Assembly (NCBI GenBank): GCA_027886175.1
Contig: JAJNNQ010000129.1
Coordinates: forward strand, 4,402,001 to 4,466,000
From: Phylloscopus collybita
Taxonomy: Eukaryota; Chordata; Aves; Passeriformes; Phylloscopidae
Direction: 5' to 3'
DNA: 64,000 nt
The notes below the pieces were generated by a model. It had not been told where the DNA came from, ran no database searches, and saw only the letters and a program-made list of their open reading frames with translations. Numbering within the stretch: the stretch's first letter is position 1; each line of letters opens with the position of its first letter. Both the position numbers and the translations under genes were made by a program. This document shows, piece after piece, positions 51,858 through 63,780 of the stretch.

Positions 51858-54059
51858 CACCTGAAACATACCCCAGCAAATGAACATGCATGTATTAAAA
51901 AAGCAAAGTTTAACATTACATTATTACTCTGGATAGCTATTGTATTAGAGCAATCAGAGTCTTAAAAACATTCACATGACAAATGCACTCAAAGGCCTCT
52001 GTTACCCTAGACAATGATCATTTTTTTTTAATATGCAGTATAGCAAGGATTACAATCATCTGTACTTGTGCTCAAAGTTAATTCTCTGTGCAAACTGGAG
52101 TCTGAGGGGAAAGGAGAAGCTAATTAATATAAATTACAGAAGCAAGTGACAAGACTGTTGAGTTCTTTCCCCTGCGAGAGGACAGACATCCTGAACCAAG
52201 CAAAGTCAATTAAACACAAAAAACCCCATCTGAATTAATGGCTACTAACCCTGATGCAGATGCTTACTGAGTCAAAAAAAAAAAAAAAGACAAACTGATA
52301 GACTGGTGTATCCAGGCATGCCTTTGTTTTGTGCTTTGTAAGCATTACAAGCAAACCTTGTCAATGCTCCAGAAGTCAGGAGAAAGCCACGTGTGACCAA
52401 GGCAGGGTGAGAGTCTCCCCTAGGATGAACAGACCATGTCTCTCACCCAGTCCTGCACTGGGGCCATTTGTTTAGTTACAGAAACAATCCTTTCTCATCC
52501 CAGACCAGGTGGGGAATGAATTCTTGCTTGTGCACACGGCAGGACTGTGCAGGGAGTGGGGAGCTGCCAGCACAGGGGAGCTGCTTACTGACTCAACACT
52601 CAGCAGCTCCACACTGCTGGGTGCTGTAAAGACAGACCACATCATGGGAAAGGTGGTTAATTAGCTTTGTTATCACCCCCAAATTGTTCCAACTCAAGAT
52701 ACTGACTACAGCCCTACCAAAGCTATTACCTGACTGTAAAGGGGCACAAGGTGACAGTCACAGTGGGAAAGCAGAGTGATAAAGGCTATTGCCCCAGAAG
52801 GAGGAAATCCCCTAACCCCCCAGCCAGCTCCTCAACATCACACCATCACACAATGCTTTAAAGACACCAGTCACACTCTTGTGCAGTTACACTGATTAAT
52901 TTAAACATTGCTGACATTTGAAAAGTAACAGTCATTTCCTGTAGCAAGACCACTTCTCTTGAACCACCCAGGTCTCAATACAGTAATTCTCCACTCTTTT
53001 CCAGGTATTTGCAACTTATGCCACTATAGAAAGCAAGTGCTCTCTTTCTCATGACTTAAATCAGAAAGTTAAAGGATACCTCAAAAGAGGAGGAAAATTA
53101 ATATAAAATAATAATCAGAATGGTAAAGCTGGAGTTTTGTTCAAAAAAATTTTTCTTCCTCGTCTGGTTTTGAACCTTTTAGACAACAAGAAAATATTAC
53201 TGATTTTTTTCATGCTTATTGAATGTTCTTAGAACTGTCATACTTGAATTTCCATTAGCAATCAAATTATTCCTATTAAATACTTAAGCCACACACCGAC
53301 ATCATTATCCCCAATTTTATTTTTACACATTCACCAAAGAGTTCTATTTGCTAAGATATCGATTGCATGGCCCATACATGAGGATGCATCCAAACCTTCC
53401 TAAGGACCAGCGAGCCAAGAAGATGATTCCTGGAGGTCCCAAGTCCTGGTTCAGTGCAGCAGAACGCAGATTCCTGATGCCAGCAGCTCCCATCTGCTGG
53501 ACACAGCACTGCACCGCTCCAGCTCACACTCCTGTTTGCAGCTTTGGTTTTGCCCTTCTACACAACACATGGAATTTGGATCCAGAAAGCCTCCAGAGCA
53601 GTGCTGGAAAGCTCAGAAATATTCTGCCAAGTCCAATCCTTGAAGCATGAGGCAGGCTTTGAGCACAGCCTGAATTAACCCTCTCAGCCCTTCCACCCTT
53701 GCCCTCCCGCAGCCCCACTCCAGCCTGGCAGCAGCACACACCTGCAGCTCCTGCTGCAGCTCAGATGAACATCCCAGCTTTGCCTCAGCAGCAAAGGAGA
53801 GACAAAGGAGTGAGGACCCCCTCAAAGGCAAGCAGAGACAGGCAACTGCACAGGAAAATGTCTTTTTCAGGACAGCTACAGGACATTTTTCTTCCTCTTG
53901 ATGCTGTGCCAACTCATAAAAGCATGCTGATCTAACTTCAACTCATGCAATGGTTGACAGGCAAATTATTTTGAAGACAGCACAGGTGAGCTTCACTTGA
54001 AAGAAGCAAAGCTGCTGTAGGAACCCTACTGACTGCAAGGAAGAAAAATCAATATCTCT

Positions 54060-54115
54060 CCAAAAAAAAAACCCTCAAAAAAATCCCCACACCAAAACCC
54101 CCAAAAAACCAAAAT
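54060..54115 (+). repeat. A/C-rich low-complexity run
   Basis: Alternating A-runs and C-runs with almost no G or T. Same style as the runs near 42.3 and 48.9 kb. Confidence 0.85.
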
Positions 54116-56295
54116 AAAGCGTCTCACAGACAACCAAACAAAAAGCTCCCAAGTGAGTCAGGTAAAAATGCAGATGAACTATTCACTGGTTCAGTGTCAG
54201 TCACACCTGCCATAGGTACAGTACAGTAAATCCCAAGGTCCCATTACTGCACTGAATTAGAGTGGTACAAAGTCTGCTGTATCGAGGGGATGCTGTATTG
54301 ATCCAGAACTATAACAGCATTATTGTAAAAAGTCTCTGTATTTCCAACTGATAGTGGGCAACACCTTTCCAATTCATAATGCCACATTTTAATTACATTA
54401 TCTTACAGTAAATACACTAAAACCTCCATTACTTCGTGGTATTTCAATTTCAGCTTTCAAATTCTCAGACATCCTTGCAAAAGGTAAGCTTGGAAAACAG
54501 TGCCACCTAATGCTAAGGAGCACAAAACTAGCATAAAAATAAGAAGTAATAAATGTAAAAAAATAATGTTGCAAATTTGTTTTAAACTGATTTTCCACAT
54601 CATTCTGTAATATTCAATAATAGCTTAAATAGAATCTTAAAATGCATCTGCCAAATGGTGAAACAGATTTGGCAAACAGCATTGCTAATTCAAAAATATC
54701 TTTTATGATAGCAGGAGCACCTAATTTAGGTGAGGGAGAATTACTTGTACTTGAAAAGCAAATTCCCAGACTACTGTGTTCGCTTCCCATCGCTTGAGAG
54801 TAGCAGGGAACCTGAGGATGTGTTCCAAACTACATCTATTTCTATCAGTAAAAAATAACTTATGACAAACGAGATTATTTTCAAATCAGGATACTGAACA
54901 GCTCCTAAGAAGATGCAAAACAGTGCTGTCATTGGCCAAAACTCATAAAAAAGATAATTTACAGTGAAAGAGTAAACACTATTCTGTGGTATTCTTGGTC
55001 AGCTTTGTTACTATATGTTCTTTTAAATGTTCTTTTGCCAGACTTTTATCCAGGAGAAGCAAAATAAGCAGGATACTAATGTACAGAGAAAGAAACAAAA
55101 TGAACGTGCCTCTTCTAGAACAAGTCTGCAGACATCCATCAGCTTCAAGCAGTCCTGAGTGAGGGCTTTCCTCTCCAAACATTCTCGCAAACAGCTTCCT
55201 GAGGTTGGTTCTTACACAGCAATGAGGTCTGTGCACAACTGACAAGCCTAGATTTGTTTTCCATATTCTGAAAGAAGCATTTAAGAGCTGACAGGCAAAC
55301 AAACATTACCCGGAATGAATCAAAGACAGCGCACCAAGACGTAATTAAAAAGTTCATTGCAAATATAATGAACATGGGAAACCAAGTAATCCACATAGTA
55401 AAATCCAGCCCTGACCACTGAGAAATTCACAATTAACTGAATTAATGCTGCAACATATTCATTCAAATTACACGAACAGAGCATCTGCATGAATTTTTAG
55501 CCAGTGGACTTTTAACTCATCCAATTACAGGTTGTGAGGAAAATCGCATTTTCACTTAAATAAACAAGCACTTTTCAAAATTAAGTCCAAATAAAACACA
55601 TGCAGCAAATGACTCTCTTGCCAAGTCATTAAAAAATGTCATGTTCTCTCCAAAATTACCATAACTTTTGATTTTAATCCTTCAACTCCTTATTGCATAC
55701 AACAAAACTCTTCTGCAAGCTGATCTACTGAGAGGCTACATCTGGGATTTTTCCAAGCCACCCTTCACTAAAATCCTAGAAATAGTTTCTGGGTTTTTTC
55801 AGTACTTATTACAGGACTAGCCAAACAGTACAAAAGGAGGTATCTTACCATGACTGCAGCCACTGTATCCTAGCCCTGTTATGTTCAATGCTTTTACACT
55901 AAAAGGCCAATAGTTCCACACAACATTAGTTTTATCTCAGTTGAGAATTAGTCCTGTAATCTTCAGCAGGCCTGCTAGGGAGATCAGGAATGGATGTGGA
56001 TCAAGAAGTTTCATTCTACATTTCTTTTAACTATCATAGAATAGCAGTGGTACATTAATTGTGTGGGGCTTCAATGATGTAGATTTTCTTCATTGAGGCA
56101 AATACCAGGATTTAATCCTATTTGTTTAATCCTATTTATTTATCTTCTCTGTTCTGTTAGTATACTGTAAATATCATGTTGCACTAGACTCTGATTATCA
56201 CAACACCAAAGCTCTTTGCTTTGGTTCTAACACATTTTCATTAAATGCTCACACATGCACACAAGAGCAGAAAGTACTTTTCAGCAAAGGAGAGC

Positions 56296-56502
56296 TGGCG
56301 AGGAACATTTCACAAGAACTGGCAGCGACAGGACAAGGGGGAAGGGCATTAAACTGAAGGAGGGAAGATCTAGATTAGCTATTAACAAGAAATTCTTCCC
56401 TGTGGAGGGTGGCAAGGCACTGGCACAGGGTAAACATTGTAAACATCACACAGAGAAGCTGTGGTCCCATCCCTGGAAGTGTCCAAGGTTGGACACGGCT
56501 TG
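56296..56502 (+). mobile_element. CR1 LINE 3' region, upstream half, split by an LTR
   Basis: CR1 plus-strand phrases appear in order: GACAGGACAAGGGGGAAGGG, TTAAACTGAAGGAGGGAAGAT, TAGATTAGCTATTAACAAG, AATTCTTCCCTGTGGAGGGT, GGCACTGGCACAGG, GAAGCTGTGG, CCATCCCTGGAAGTGTCCAAG. In place of the usual TTGCCCAGA there is a foreign string (56431-56454) that repeats downstream (see findings). The element stops at GGCTTG where the family B LTR begins, and it resumes at 57243. Confidence 0.92.
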
Positions 56503-57237
56503 TGTCTTGGTTTAGGAAAGCTGCCAGGGAAAGCTGAAACTTCTCCTGGAATGGAGAATGTAAACCCCCTCCCCCCAAATTATTATAATTTTGCAATTAA
56601 GGGCTTTCAGGCAAAGATTTAGAAGTAGGAATAACAGTTCTTTACTAGGAATATTAAAAATACAAATACAGTAGTACAAAAAAACAAGCAAACAAACCAA
56701 AATCCTAGAAACCCTGACAGAGTCATAATACAACCTGACACCCTGTTGGTCAGGGTGTTGGAAGCAGTCCAGATAAATCCTTCTGGAGAGACAGATGTGG
56801 TTCTGTGGAATAGGAGATGATCCTACAGAAGGGGTCCAGTGGTGGCAAGATGGGTCCAGTCTTTCTCTGGAATCCAGTGGAAAACCAGAATACCTGGTGT
56901 TCCTGTGTCTCAGTTTTCATCCAGGTAGGAATGGTTGGCTCCCCCCCCTGGGTGGAGCATCTCACACTGGGATGGTGGAATGTGCCCTGTCATTGGGGAG
57001 CCTTCATGGCCCATGAGCAGAAGACATCTCCCTGGAGGGAGGATGGGTTGTGGGAGAGATAACAAACACTGCCTCACCTGGTTTGACAGCTGCCCCATTA
57101 TCAGAAGGCACCCACCCCCTCCTCCTTGGAGTTATGAGGAATGGGTGATACACCAGATAAAGAAAACATCTCCCCAACCAGTTTCAACAGATGGAAAAAC
57201 AGAATAAACTTTTTTTTTTGTTACATAACCCACGACA
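56503..57237 (-). mobile_element. Solo LTR, family B copy 2, inserted in CR1, 735 bp
   Basis: Plus-strand ends are TGTCTTGG (56503) and CACGACA (57237). It is flanked by a perfect 5-bp TSD GCTTG (56498-56502 and 57238-57242). Removing the LTR and one GCTTG restores a continuous CR1 3' end, which proves the insertion boundaries. Its sequence is the reverse complement of the other two family B copies. An AATAAA occurs on the plus strand at 57203-57208, just before a T run, but it is not shared with the other copies, so I do not use it to set orientation. Solo LTR with no internal sequence. Confidence 0.93.
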
Positions 57238-57242
57238 GCTTG

Positions 57243-57342
57243 AAGCAACATGGTCAGGTGGAAGGTGTCTCTGCCCACGGCAGCAGGAGTGGAACTGGAT
57301 GATATTTAAAGTCCCTTCCAATCCAAACCATTTTATGAGTAA
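57243..57342 (+). mobile_element. CR1 LINE 3' end, downstream half
   Basis: Continues the CR1 exactly where 56502 stopped. AAGCAACATGGTCAGGTGGA, AGGTGTCTCTGCCCACGGCA, GGAACTGGATGATATTTAAAG and CCCTTCCAATCCAAACCATT match the last 100 bp of CR1. It ends near TTTTATGAG, a degenerate version of the terminal octamer. Confidence 0.93.
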
Positions 57343-58853
57343 AGACAGGCACCACTTTGGAGGCTCAAGGTAAGTGCTTGCCTTCAAAACCAAACCAGCA
57401 TTGTAAACATCACACAGAAATAGACATGGCTAAACACTGGCTAAAATACCAAGAAGTCATCTCTAGGAAAACTGAAGTTTTGTCTAAAGGAAATACAGAA
57501 GATCATAAATACTGACAGACTAGATGTCAGAACATGGTCAAAGATAAAGAGTACAAAGCCGTTTATGATCAGCTTGTAAGACTCATAAAACGTAGTAATA
57601 CATCCTTCTTCAAAAGGAACAGAATATCTATCTAGGGATCTGCAGGAACAGTTCAAGGTATAAAAGGAGTGCTCAGGGAACACAATGTTATTGCATTAAG
57701 GGGAAAAAAAAAAGTTTTGGTTAATTTTGAACTAATTTTTACAGTAAGATAGCATAAAGGTATTTCCTTACAGGATTCCCTTACAGTACAAAGCATATGA
57801 TAGCATTTTTCCATCACCTTCCAATCAAAGGGCTGCCAGAAGACACTGTAATAATAGATGAGAACTTTTACTCTGAACACTGAAAAATAACAAGCCACTG
57901 GCACACGTGGTACTCATCTGTGACCTTCTGGGCAAATCCGTGGGGAAAGAACTGCACTGTCATCTATGCTGGGAAACCTCTGGCTTGAAAGTGCCCAAAA
58001 CCACGAAGTCTGGGTTATATGAAATGTTGAAAACCAGTTCCAGGACAGAGAGACAAGAACACACCAACAGATCTGACTGACACCCGTGGATGGAGAACTG
58101 CCAGAAACTACTGCAGTAATGCTTAGAGCACTGGGTAATCTGTGAGCTCACAGACAGGTGTGATATATTGGGAAAGGGTCAGCATGGATTGTGTACAAGT
58201 TGTCACATGGCACCAGTCCATGGGAATTCTCTAGCAGCCATACAGTTATGGACTGGACTACACAGTTGACATAGTATTTCAAAGAAGCCCCAAGAAATTA
58301 AATTGGCATAACTGGAAGAAAGAACAAAAGGAGGTGTTTACATGACTAAATAACTAGTTTTCATTTATAAGTGTCTGTAAGTAAAAAATCCAGAGTTAAT
58401 AAGTAAAAAGGATTTTCAGTTTCGTTTTCTTTTTCTTATGCAGCTTAGCAATTTACAAGTGATTGTCCACATAATTCTTATCTTTCCAATTCCATTGTTA
58501 TAGCTATGTGGATTTTCTTTGCTAAAAACTCAGATTCCAAGAGAGTGAACTTCCTTTACCTTCTTTCAACCATGCCATTCCTTTATGATATCTGAAGATT
58601 TAATCCTCAAACCCACATGTTTAATGCTCAGATAGGTTTCCAAGTAACTGCACCAACACTGGTGTTTGTCAAAGAACTTGTTTTGTTTTTGGAGAAAGAT
58701 CTACCTCTGCCCACAGTTCTGAACACAGCCGTCCACATTCTTATGCTATTTCTCCAGAACACAACTTAAACAGAAGCTGCTACAAAAGCTGCAATTCTGC
58801 TCTAAGCTTCCTCAGTAGCCTGTTTACCTGGGTAGACACTGAAATGTCTCTCT
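57343..58853. other. Unique sequence, no gene recognised
   Basis: AT-rich spacer between two family B LTRs. It holds the second copy of the 20-bp string found inside the CR1 (57399-57418). No other repeat or coding region seen. Confidence 0.55.
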
Positions 58854-58858
58854 GCAAG

Positions 58859-59637
58859 TGTCTTGCATTGTAGAGCCAGGGGTGTGTGTTCTATTTCATC
58901 TGTTAAAAGCAGTTGGGGAGATGTATAAAAGCACTCCTTTTATACTTTTTTCTTTATCTCTTGTGACTCTGGGGGGAGGGTGGTGGGTGCCTTCTGATAA
59001 TTGTTCAACTATTAAACAAGGTGGGGCAGAGTTTCTTATCTCTTTCACCACCCATCCTCCCTCCAGGGGAATATTTTCTGCTAATGGACCATTAAGACAC
59101 CCCTAAAAGCACACGTCCCCAAAGTAAAACATCCACATTCCATTGTGAGATGCTCCACCCAGTGGGGGGAGCCAACCATTCCTACCTGGATAAAAACTGA
59201 GACACAGGAACACCAGGTATCCAGCTTCACCCGATTCCTGAAGGAAGACTGGACCCTTCTCGCCCACTGGATCTTTCTTACCATCACTGGACCCTTTTCA
59301 ACAGGATCATCTCTACTTCAAATCTACATCGGCCACTCCAGGAGGACTCACTTTTGGACTGCTCCCAACCCCCTGACCAACAGGGTGTCAGGTTATTCCC
59401 TCTGACTCTGTCAGGGTTCTCCAAAATTGTTTGTTTGCTGGTTTGGTTGGGTGGTTTTGTTTTCTACTACATTTGTATTGTTAGTATTCCTGGAACTGTT
59501 ATTCCTATTCCCCAATCTTTGCCTGAAAGCCCTTAACTGCAAAATTATAATTTGGCGGGGGTGAGGGATTTACATTCTCCATTCTAAGGGAAACTCCAGC
59601 TTTCCCTGGCAGATACCTGTCTTTCCAAAGCAAGACA
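58859..59637 (+). mobile_element. Solo LTR, family B copy 3, 779 bp
   Basis: Starts TGTCTTGCATTG and ends AAAGCAAGACA. It is flanked by a perfect 5-bp TSD GCAAG (58854-58858 and 59638-59642). It is colinear with 49232-49981. The main difference is an extra segment near its start containing a perfect palindrome with TATAAAAG (58923-58945). Other substitutions and small indels are spread along it. The GGATAAAA box seen in copy 1 is present here as GGATAAAA near 59189. No internal retroviral genes. Confidence 0.92.
58923..58945. repeat. Palindromic TATA segment inside family B copy 3
   Basis: GTATAAAAG (58923-58931) and CTTTTATAC (58937-58945) are perfect reverse complements around CACTC. The other two family B LTRs read straight from GGGGAGATGT into TCTTTATCT at this point and lack it. 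Confidence 0.88.
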
Positions 59638-59642
59638 GCAAG

Positions 59643-62600
59643 GCAGCAGAATTCACCCATTTTTTCCTTGCAAGAGAACGAACTGGTCACAGGACAGAGA
59701 TTTTCAGCAGTGTCACCACAGTGAAACACAAGACAAAAGAGGGGAGAAGGAAACCTATTTGATTCCTCTTTTAAGTGTTCTGTGATGGTAGGGCTGCATA
59801 AATTAGTAACAGTAACAATCAAAGCGTGTTTCTTTTCCTCTCTGCCATATACAAAGTGGATAACCCTAGGTATAATGTTTGGTTTAGTTTCCATGCAGTA
59901 TCTGCCTAAATGAATATGACTAAATGGTTTTAACAATTCTGCAGCAAAGGCAGCTTTACACTACTCACCTCTGGTACAATGTGTACTTAACACACGAATA
60001 GGTTTTTCAATAAAAAAATACACATTATCATTGTGAATTCTGGTATAAGTTCTATATACTAGAGAATGTTTGCTCTTCTTTTTACAGAAAAAGGTAGTAT
60101 AATATTCTGGTGGTTCATGGCCATTTTAAAATGTATTACCTCTAATATACCATGTGCCATTATGAATCATCACAGGAAGAATGTTTTGATGATGTATGTC
60201 ACCATTTACAGGCTCTCCTGATGAGGCAGAAAATACACTAATGTAATGCATTCCACGGATTTAGCAGGAAAAAAAAATCACCTTTGTTCTCTTTGGATGA
60301 TTATACACAGACATATGCTATGCTCAATTCACCCCCACTGATACCAGAATTTATAAAAGCAGCTATCCAACAATGTTATGGTGTCAGGAAAGGATGAGGC
60401 CTGTGCCTAGCAAATACATAACCATGTTTAGTTGCCTTGTATCTTTCCATGACCTCTGAATGACCACAGCCTTGATTCCCACTATGTAGCAATAGAATGA
60501 TTGTTATGGCTCAATATGCACATGACACCAAACTGACTCATGTATTCCACATTACAGTCACTTGAGGAGAGAACCAAGCAAACACAGCATTATGATACTG
60601 CACCCTGAACCACAGGAAATCACAAACTCTATTATCAACCTGCCCCTCTAACACTTCCTGTAAGATCTATTCTGAAGAGATCAAATTAACTTCAAATACA
60701 AGAGGGGGGGCAGGGCAGCAGGAGATGGAATTTTAGACTTTGTTCTGTTGCTTTCCAAGCTAAAAGGAAGAGAGACTCTCAGATTTTACTGCATTTCAAT
60801 TCCCTAATGCAAATCTCTTACAACCTGGTAAATATTAAAATAAATATTGTTCCAGATAATCGTAATTGACATTACTCTGCAATCAAAAATGAAGCTACAG
60901 CTCCTTCAGAGCACAGAAGCTCTCTGTAAAGGATTTGGACATTCCAATTTAGTTTGGTCTGATTAACAGCATGGTGTGACACAGTCACACGATATTCAGG
61001 ATATCAATACATCTGCATTCTAGTCCTTGCAGTATTATTCCTCTGCTGCATGTTCATGCCCAACTCCAGAGACTTCTCTGGGAAACCACAGTGCTTGTGT
61101 CCCCCAGGGATGGCTGTCCCACAGCTGCTCTAGACTCGCAGTGGGCTCAGAACACTGATGGCTTAAAAGCATCTCACTTGTCAAACAGAAGTTTCCTTCC
61201 AAGTGTCGTGCCAGTGCCGCTGGTGTGACCAGGCAAAATCAGACACATTGAACATGGGAGGCACAGGGGATGAGGATCATTAGGCTGCATCTGCCACTGT
61301 GTCTCAGCACTACCACACACTGCCAAAGGCAGCTTCCCCCCAATTCCCTAACACAGTATAGGGGATGCAGATGTTAGTCCTGCACGGCAGGTCCCACGGC
61401 AGACAGGTGCTGAAGCACAGCTCGGAGCTGGGAAATGTGCTGCCTTCTCAGTGCACCTCTGAGCTGTGGGGGTGCTGCAAGGGTCCGACCTGCCCCCTCA
61501 CACCATGCACACAGGCAGTGTCCCTTCCTTAGTGTCACAATGGACTGTGTCTTCAACTCTCTCCCAAGGCCATCAGACTCATTTCTGGAATTCTATGGAC
61601 ATTACCAGAAGTGTAACCCTACAGAAGTGACATTTTGGTTCACAGTACATTTGATCATTCTGTTTGCAAGTCCCTTTGTCTGGCATGGCCAGCTAAAGCA
61701 CAAATGCTGACATACTTTGACAGCATGAGGCATTAAAAACAGGTTCTTCTTTTTGACCATTACATTTAATCTTTCAAATTTGTGTTATTAAGCAAGAATA
61801 ACACGACAGGCTTCTAAATACCCATCTAGTACCTTGTTCTCACTATCTAATGCAGTTATAAGTACAAACCAAAAATGGTCATTACAAACTCGTCATGGAG
61901 CAATTCCCATGCTGCACTGATTTCCTACCCAGAATACATGGCTTTTTGAGAAGATAATTCTAATTTAAGTCTTGACAAGACTGCAATGTCTGTGAGAACT
62001 GTAACGAAAAGCAGTTCCTGTGCTGTGCTCCCTTGCACACAAAACTAACAAGAGAGCAGCACAGCTGCTGTTGATAACGAAGGAGAATTTTGACTCCAAA
62101 GCTAAATGGGAAAGTATGTGTGACTACTTTGGGTTTCAGACACCTGCAGAGGAAAAACAAAATAAAAGCAAAATGCAACAGGGAGATGATCCCATCGTGT
62201 TCAGCTAAAACAACGCTAGGATTATGTATTTGCTATTCTATTCCAGTAAAACTACTTCCATACCATTCTTGCTCTTCCCTTTCAGCTGAACAGAGATCCT
62301 ACTGTAAAACAAAGACCCCCAAATGACCCTATGGCAGCACACACCCGTACTAAATCAATGCCCAGACAATTGTCTTCCTCAGATTAAGTAACTCACAGTA
62401 ATTCAGAGCCCTGCAATCCAGACTGTGAGTTTGTGTTCAGCATCTCCACTGTCCTAACCTTGCCAGTTTCTTAGGGTGTCTTTCATTTTTGGGGAAAGAA
62501 ATCCCTGTTCTTTTTAATGAGCTACATATCCAACCATGACAATCACTGCTTTGTGCACTCTTTCAAAGCAAATTATTTCTAGGATCAACATGTCATCTTA

Positions 62601-63630
62601 GATCTACCTAGCAGAGAGAGAAACATACTCTTGCTCATTTTACATACTGATTAGGTTGTATCTCAGTTCATTTTATCACTAATGATTCACTTCTAGTCAA
62701 AAAGGCAGGAATTTCTACAGGAATTCAAAACAGTGTTAACAGAAGGAACCTGGTTTGAAATTTTTCATGCTTTAGGCTCATTTATTTATTTAGGCCCATT
62801 GATTTAGACCTTGATGGGTCTCACAGAAATACTGAGAAGGGACAGATAGAAATAACTAAGATTCAAAGAACTACCTCCAGCTAACCCACAGTTCTTTCTC
62901 ATCAGAATACTCATCAGAATCCATAAATGGAAGTTCATCTGTGAATTACATTTGTTCCATGGTAACAGGCATCCACAAACAAAACTGAGTTTTGTGTTAG
63001 TATTGTCTCTACCATAGTCTCAGAAAATAAACTGCTCAGTGTAGTCATGGAGTCAGTTCCTCCTTCAAAGGATGCATTTATGACTCAAACCCATGTCAAT
63101 CAAAGCTGGCCAGCCTGCCAGTGTGAGCTATTCTCTGCACTCAGCCAGTTTTATCTTGCACATTACACTCCTCTCAAAGGCTATTTTTTTCTGCAGTCTT
63201 TACACATCTCCAGTCTCTAGTTAAGAGTTCCCTCCAATCCTCTACTGATAGCAAAAGCAATTTAGAGGAGCTCTTTTTTCCCTTGCATCCTCATGTTGTT
63301 AGCCACAGAACAAAAATGATCAATAGTGAAATAATCCCCTATCTCCAAACTGGGATGGTTCACTGATGTAATTTCTAAGACACACTCATAAATTTTTGTG
63401 AACTTTCCAGAAGCAACGCAGGACAACTCCTGTTTCAACAGCTGCCTCCTTGGTGGCAGTGAGAACACCAAGAGAGCCCACACTGTACTGTTAGCATCCC
63501 CAGCCCCCCAAAGTCAGAACAAACATGGTCTTGTATTTCCAGAACATGTCCCCAGGATTACTTGCAAAAGCAAGCAACAAGTTTAAGAGGGAGGTAATTT
63601 ATTATATCACACAGTACACTGGAGATGGAA
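59643..63630. other. Unique sequence, no gene recognised
   Basis: AT-rich unique DNA. The short frames at 61435-61710 and 62020-62208 read as moderately protein-like peptides but match no family I know and overlap open frames on the other strand. No LINE, LTR or RNA gene was identified. Confidence 0.5.
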
Positions 63631-63654
63631 AAGAGGTTAAGACTTCCCACACAC

Positions 63655-63780
63655 CCAGCCAAGTACTGCAACAGGTTACTCAGAGAGGTTCTGCAGTCTC
63701 CATACCACTTTCAGCAGCAGCTTAGACTAGAGCCCTCTGGAAATCCTTTCCAAAATGAGTTATCTGACTTTATGACGCAA
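63655..63780 (+). mobile_element. Possible old CR1 3' scrap, plus strand
   Basis: GCAACAGGTTACTCAGAGAGGTT is followed by CTGCAGTCTCCATACC, then GACTAGAGCCCTCTGGAAATCC and TTTCCAAAATGAGTT. This is the order of a CR1 3' end with one internal deletion. The match is short and degenerate and could be fortuitous. Confidence 0.45.

Larger units (their letters stand above)
49994..56295. other. Unique sequence with hairpin and A/C-rich run, no gene recognised
   Basis: The first 300 bp (about 50000-50290) include AAATAAAGT near 50240 and ATAAAAGT near 50031 and may hide a decayed LTR, but I cannot define ends. The rest is AT-rich unique DNA, with the hairpin at 51832-51857 and an A/C-rich run at 54060-54115. 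No coding region is supported. Confidence 0.45.

Noticed and set aside
57203..57208. AATAAA used to orient family B copy 2 on the plus strand
   Set aside because: Not shared by the other two copies and only about 30 bp from the LTR end. The opposite orientation has a better TATA and polyadenylation layout, though this remains uncertain.
62020..62208. Short frame reading as a plausible acidic/basic peptide (possible exon)
   Set aside because: No known family, and an overlapping minus-strand frame of similar length. Transcript data or cross-species conservation would be needed to support it.
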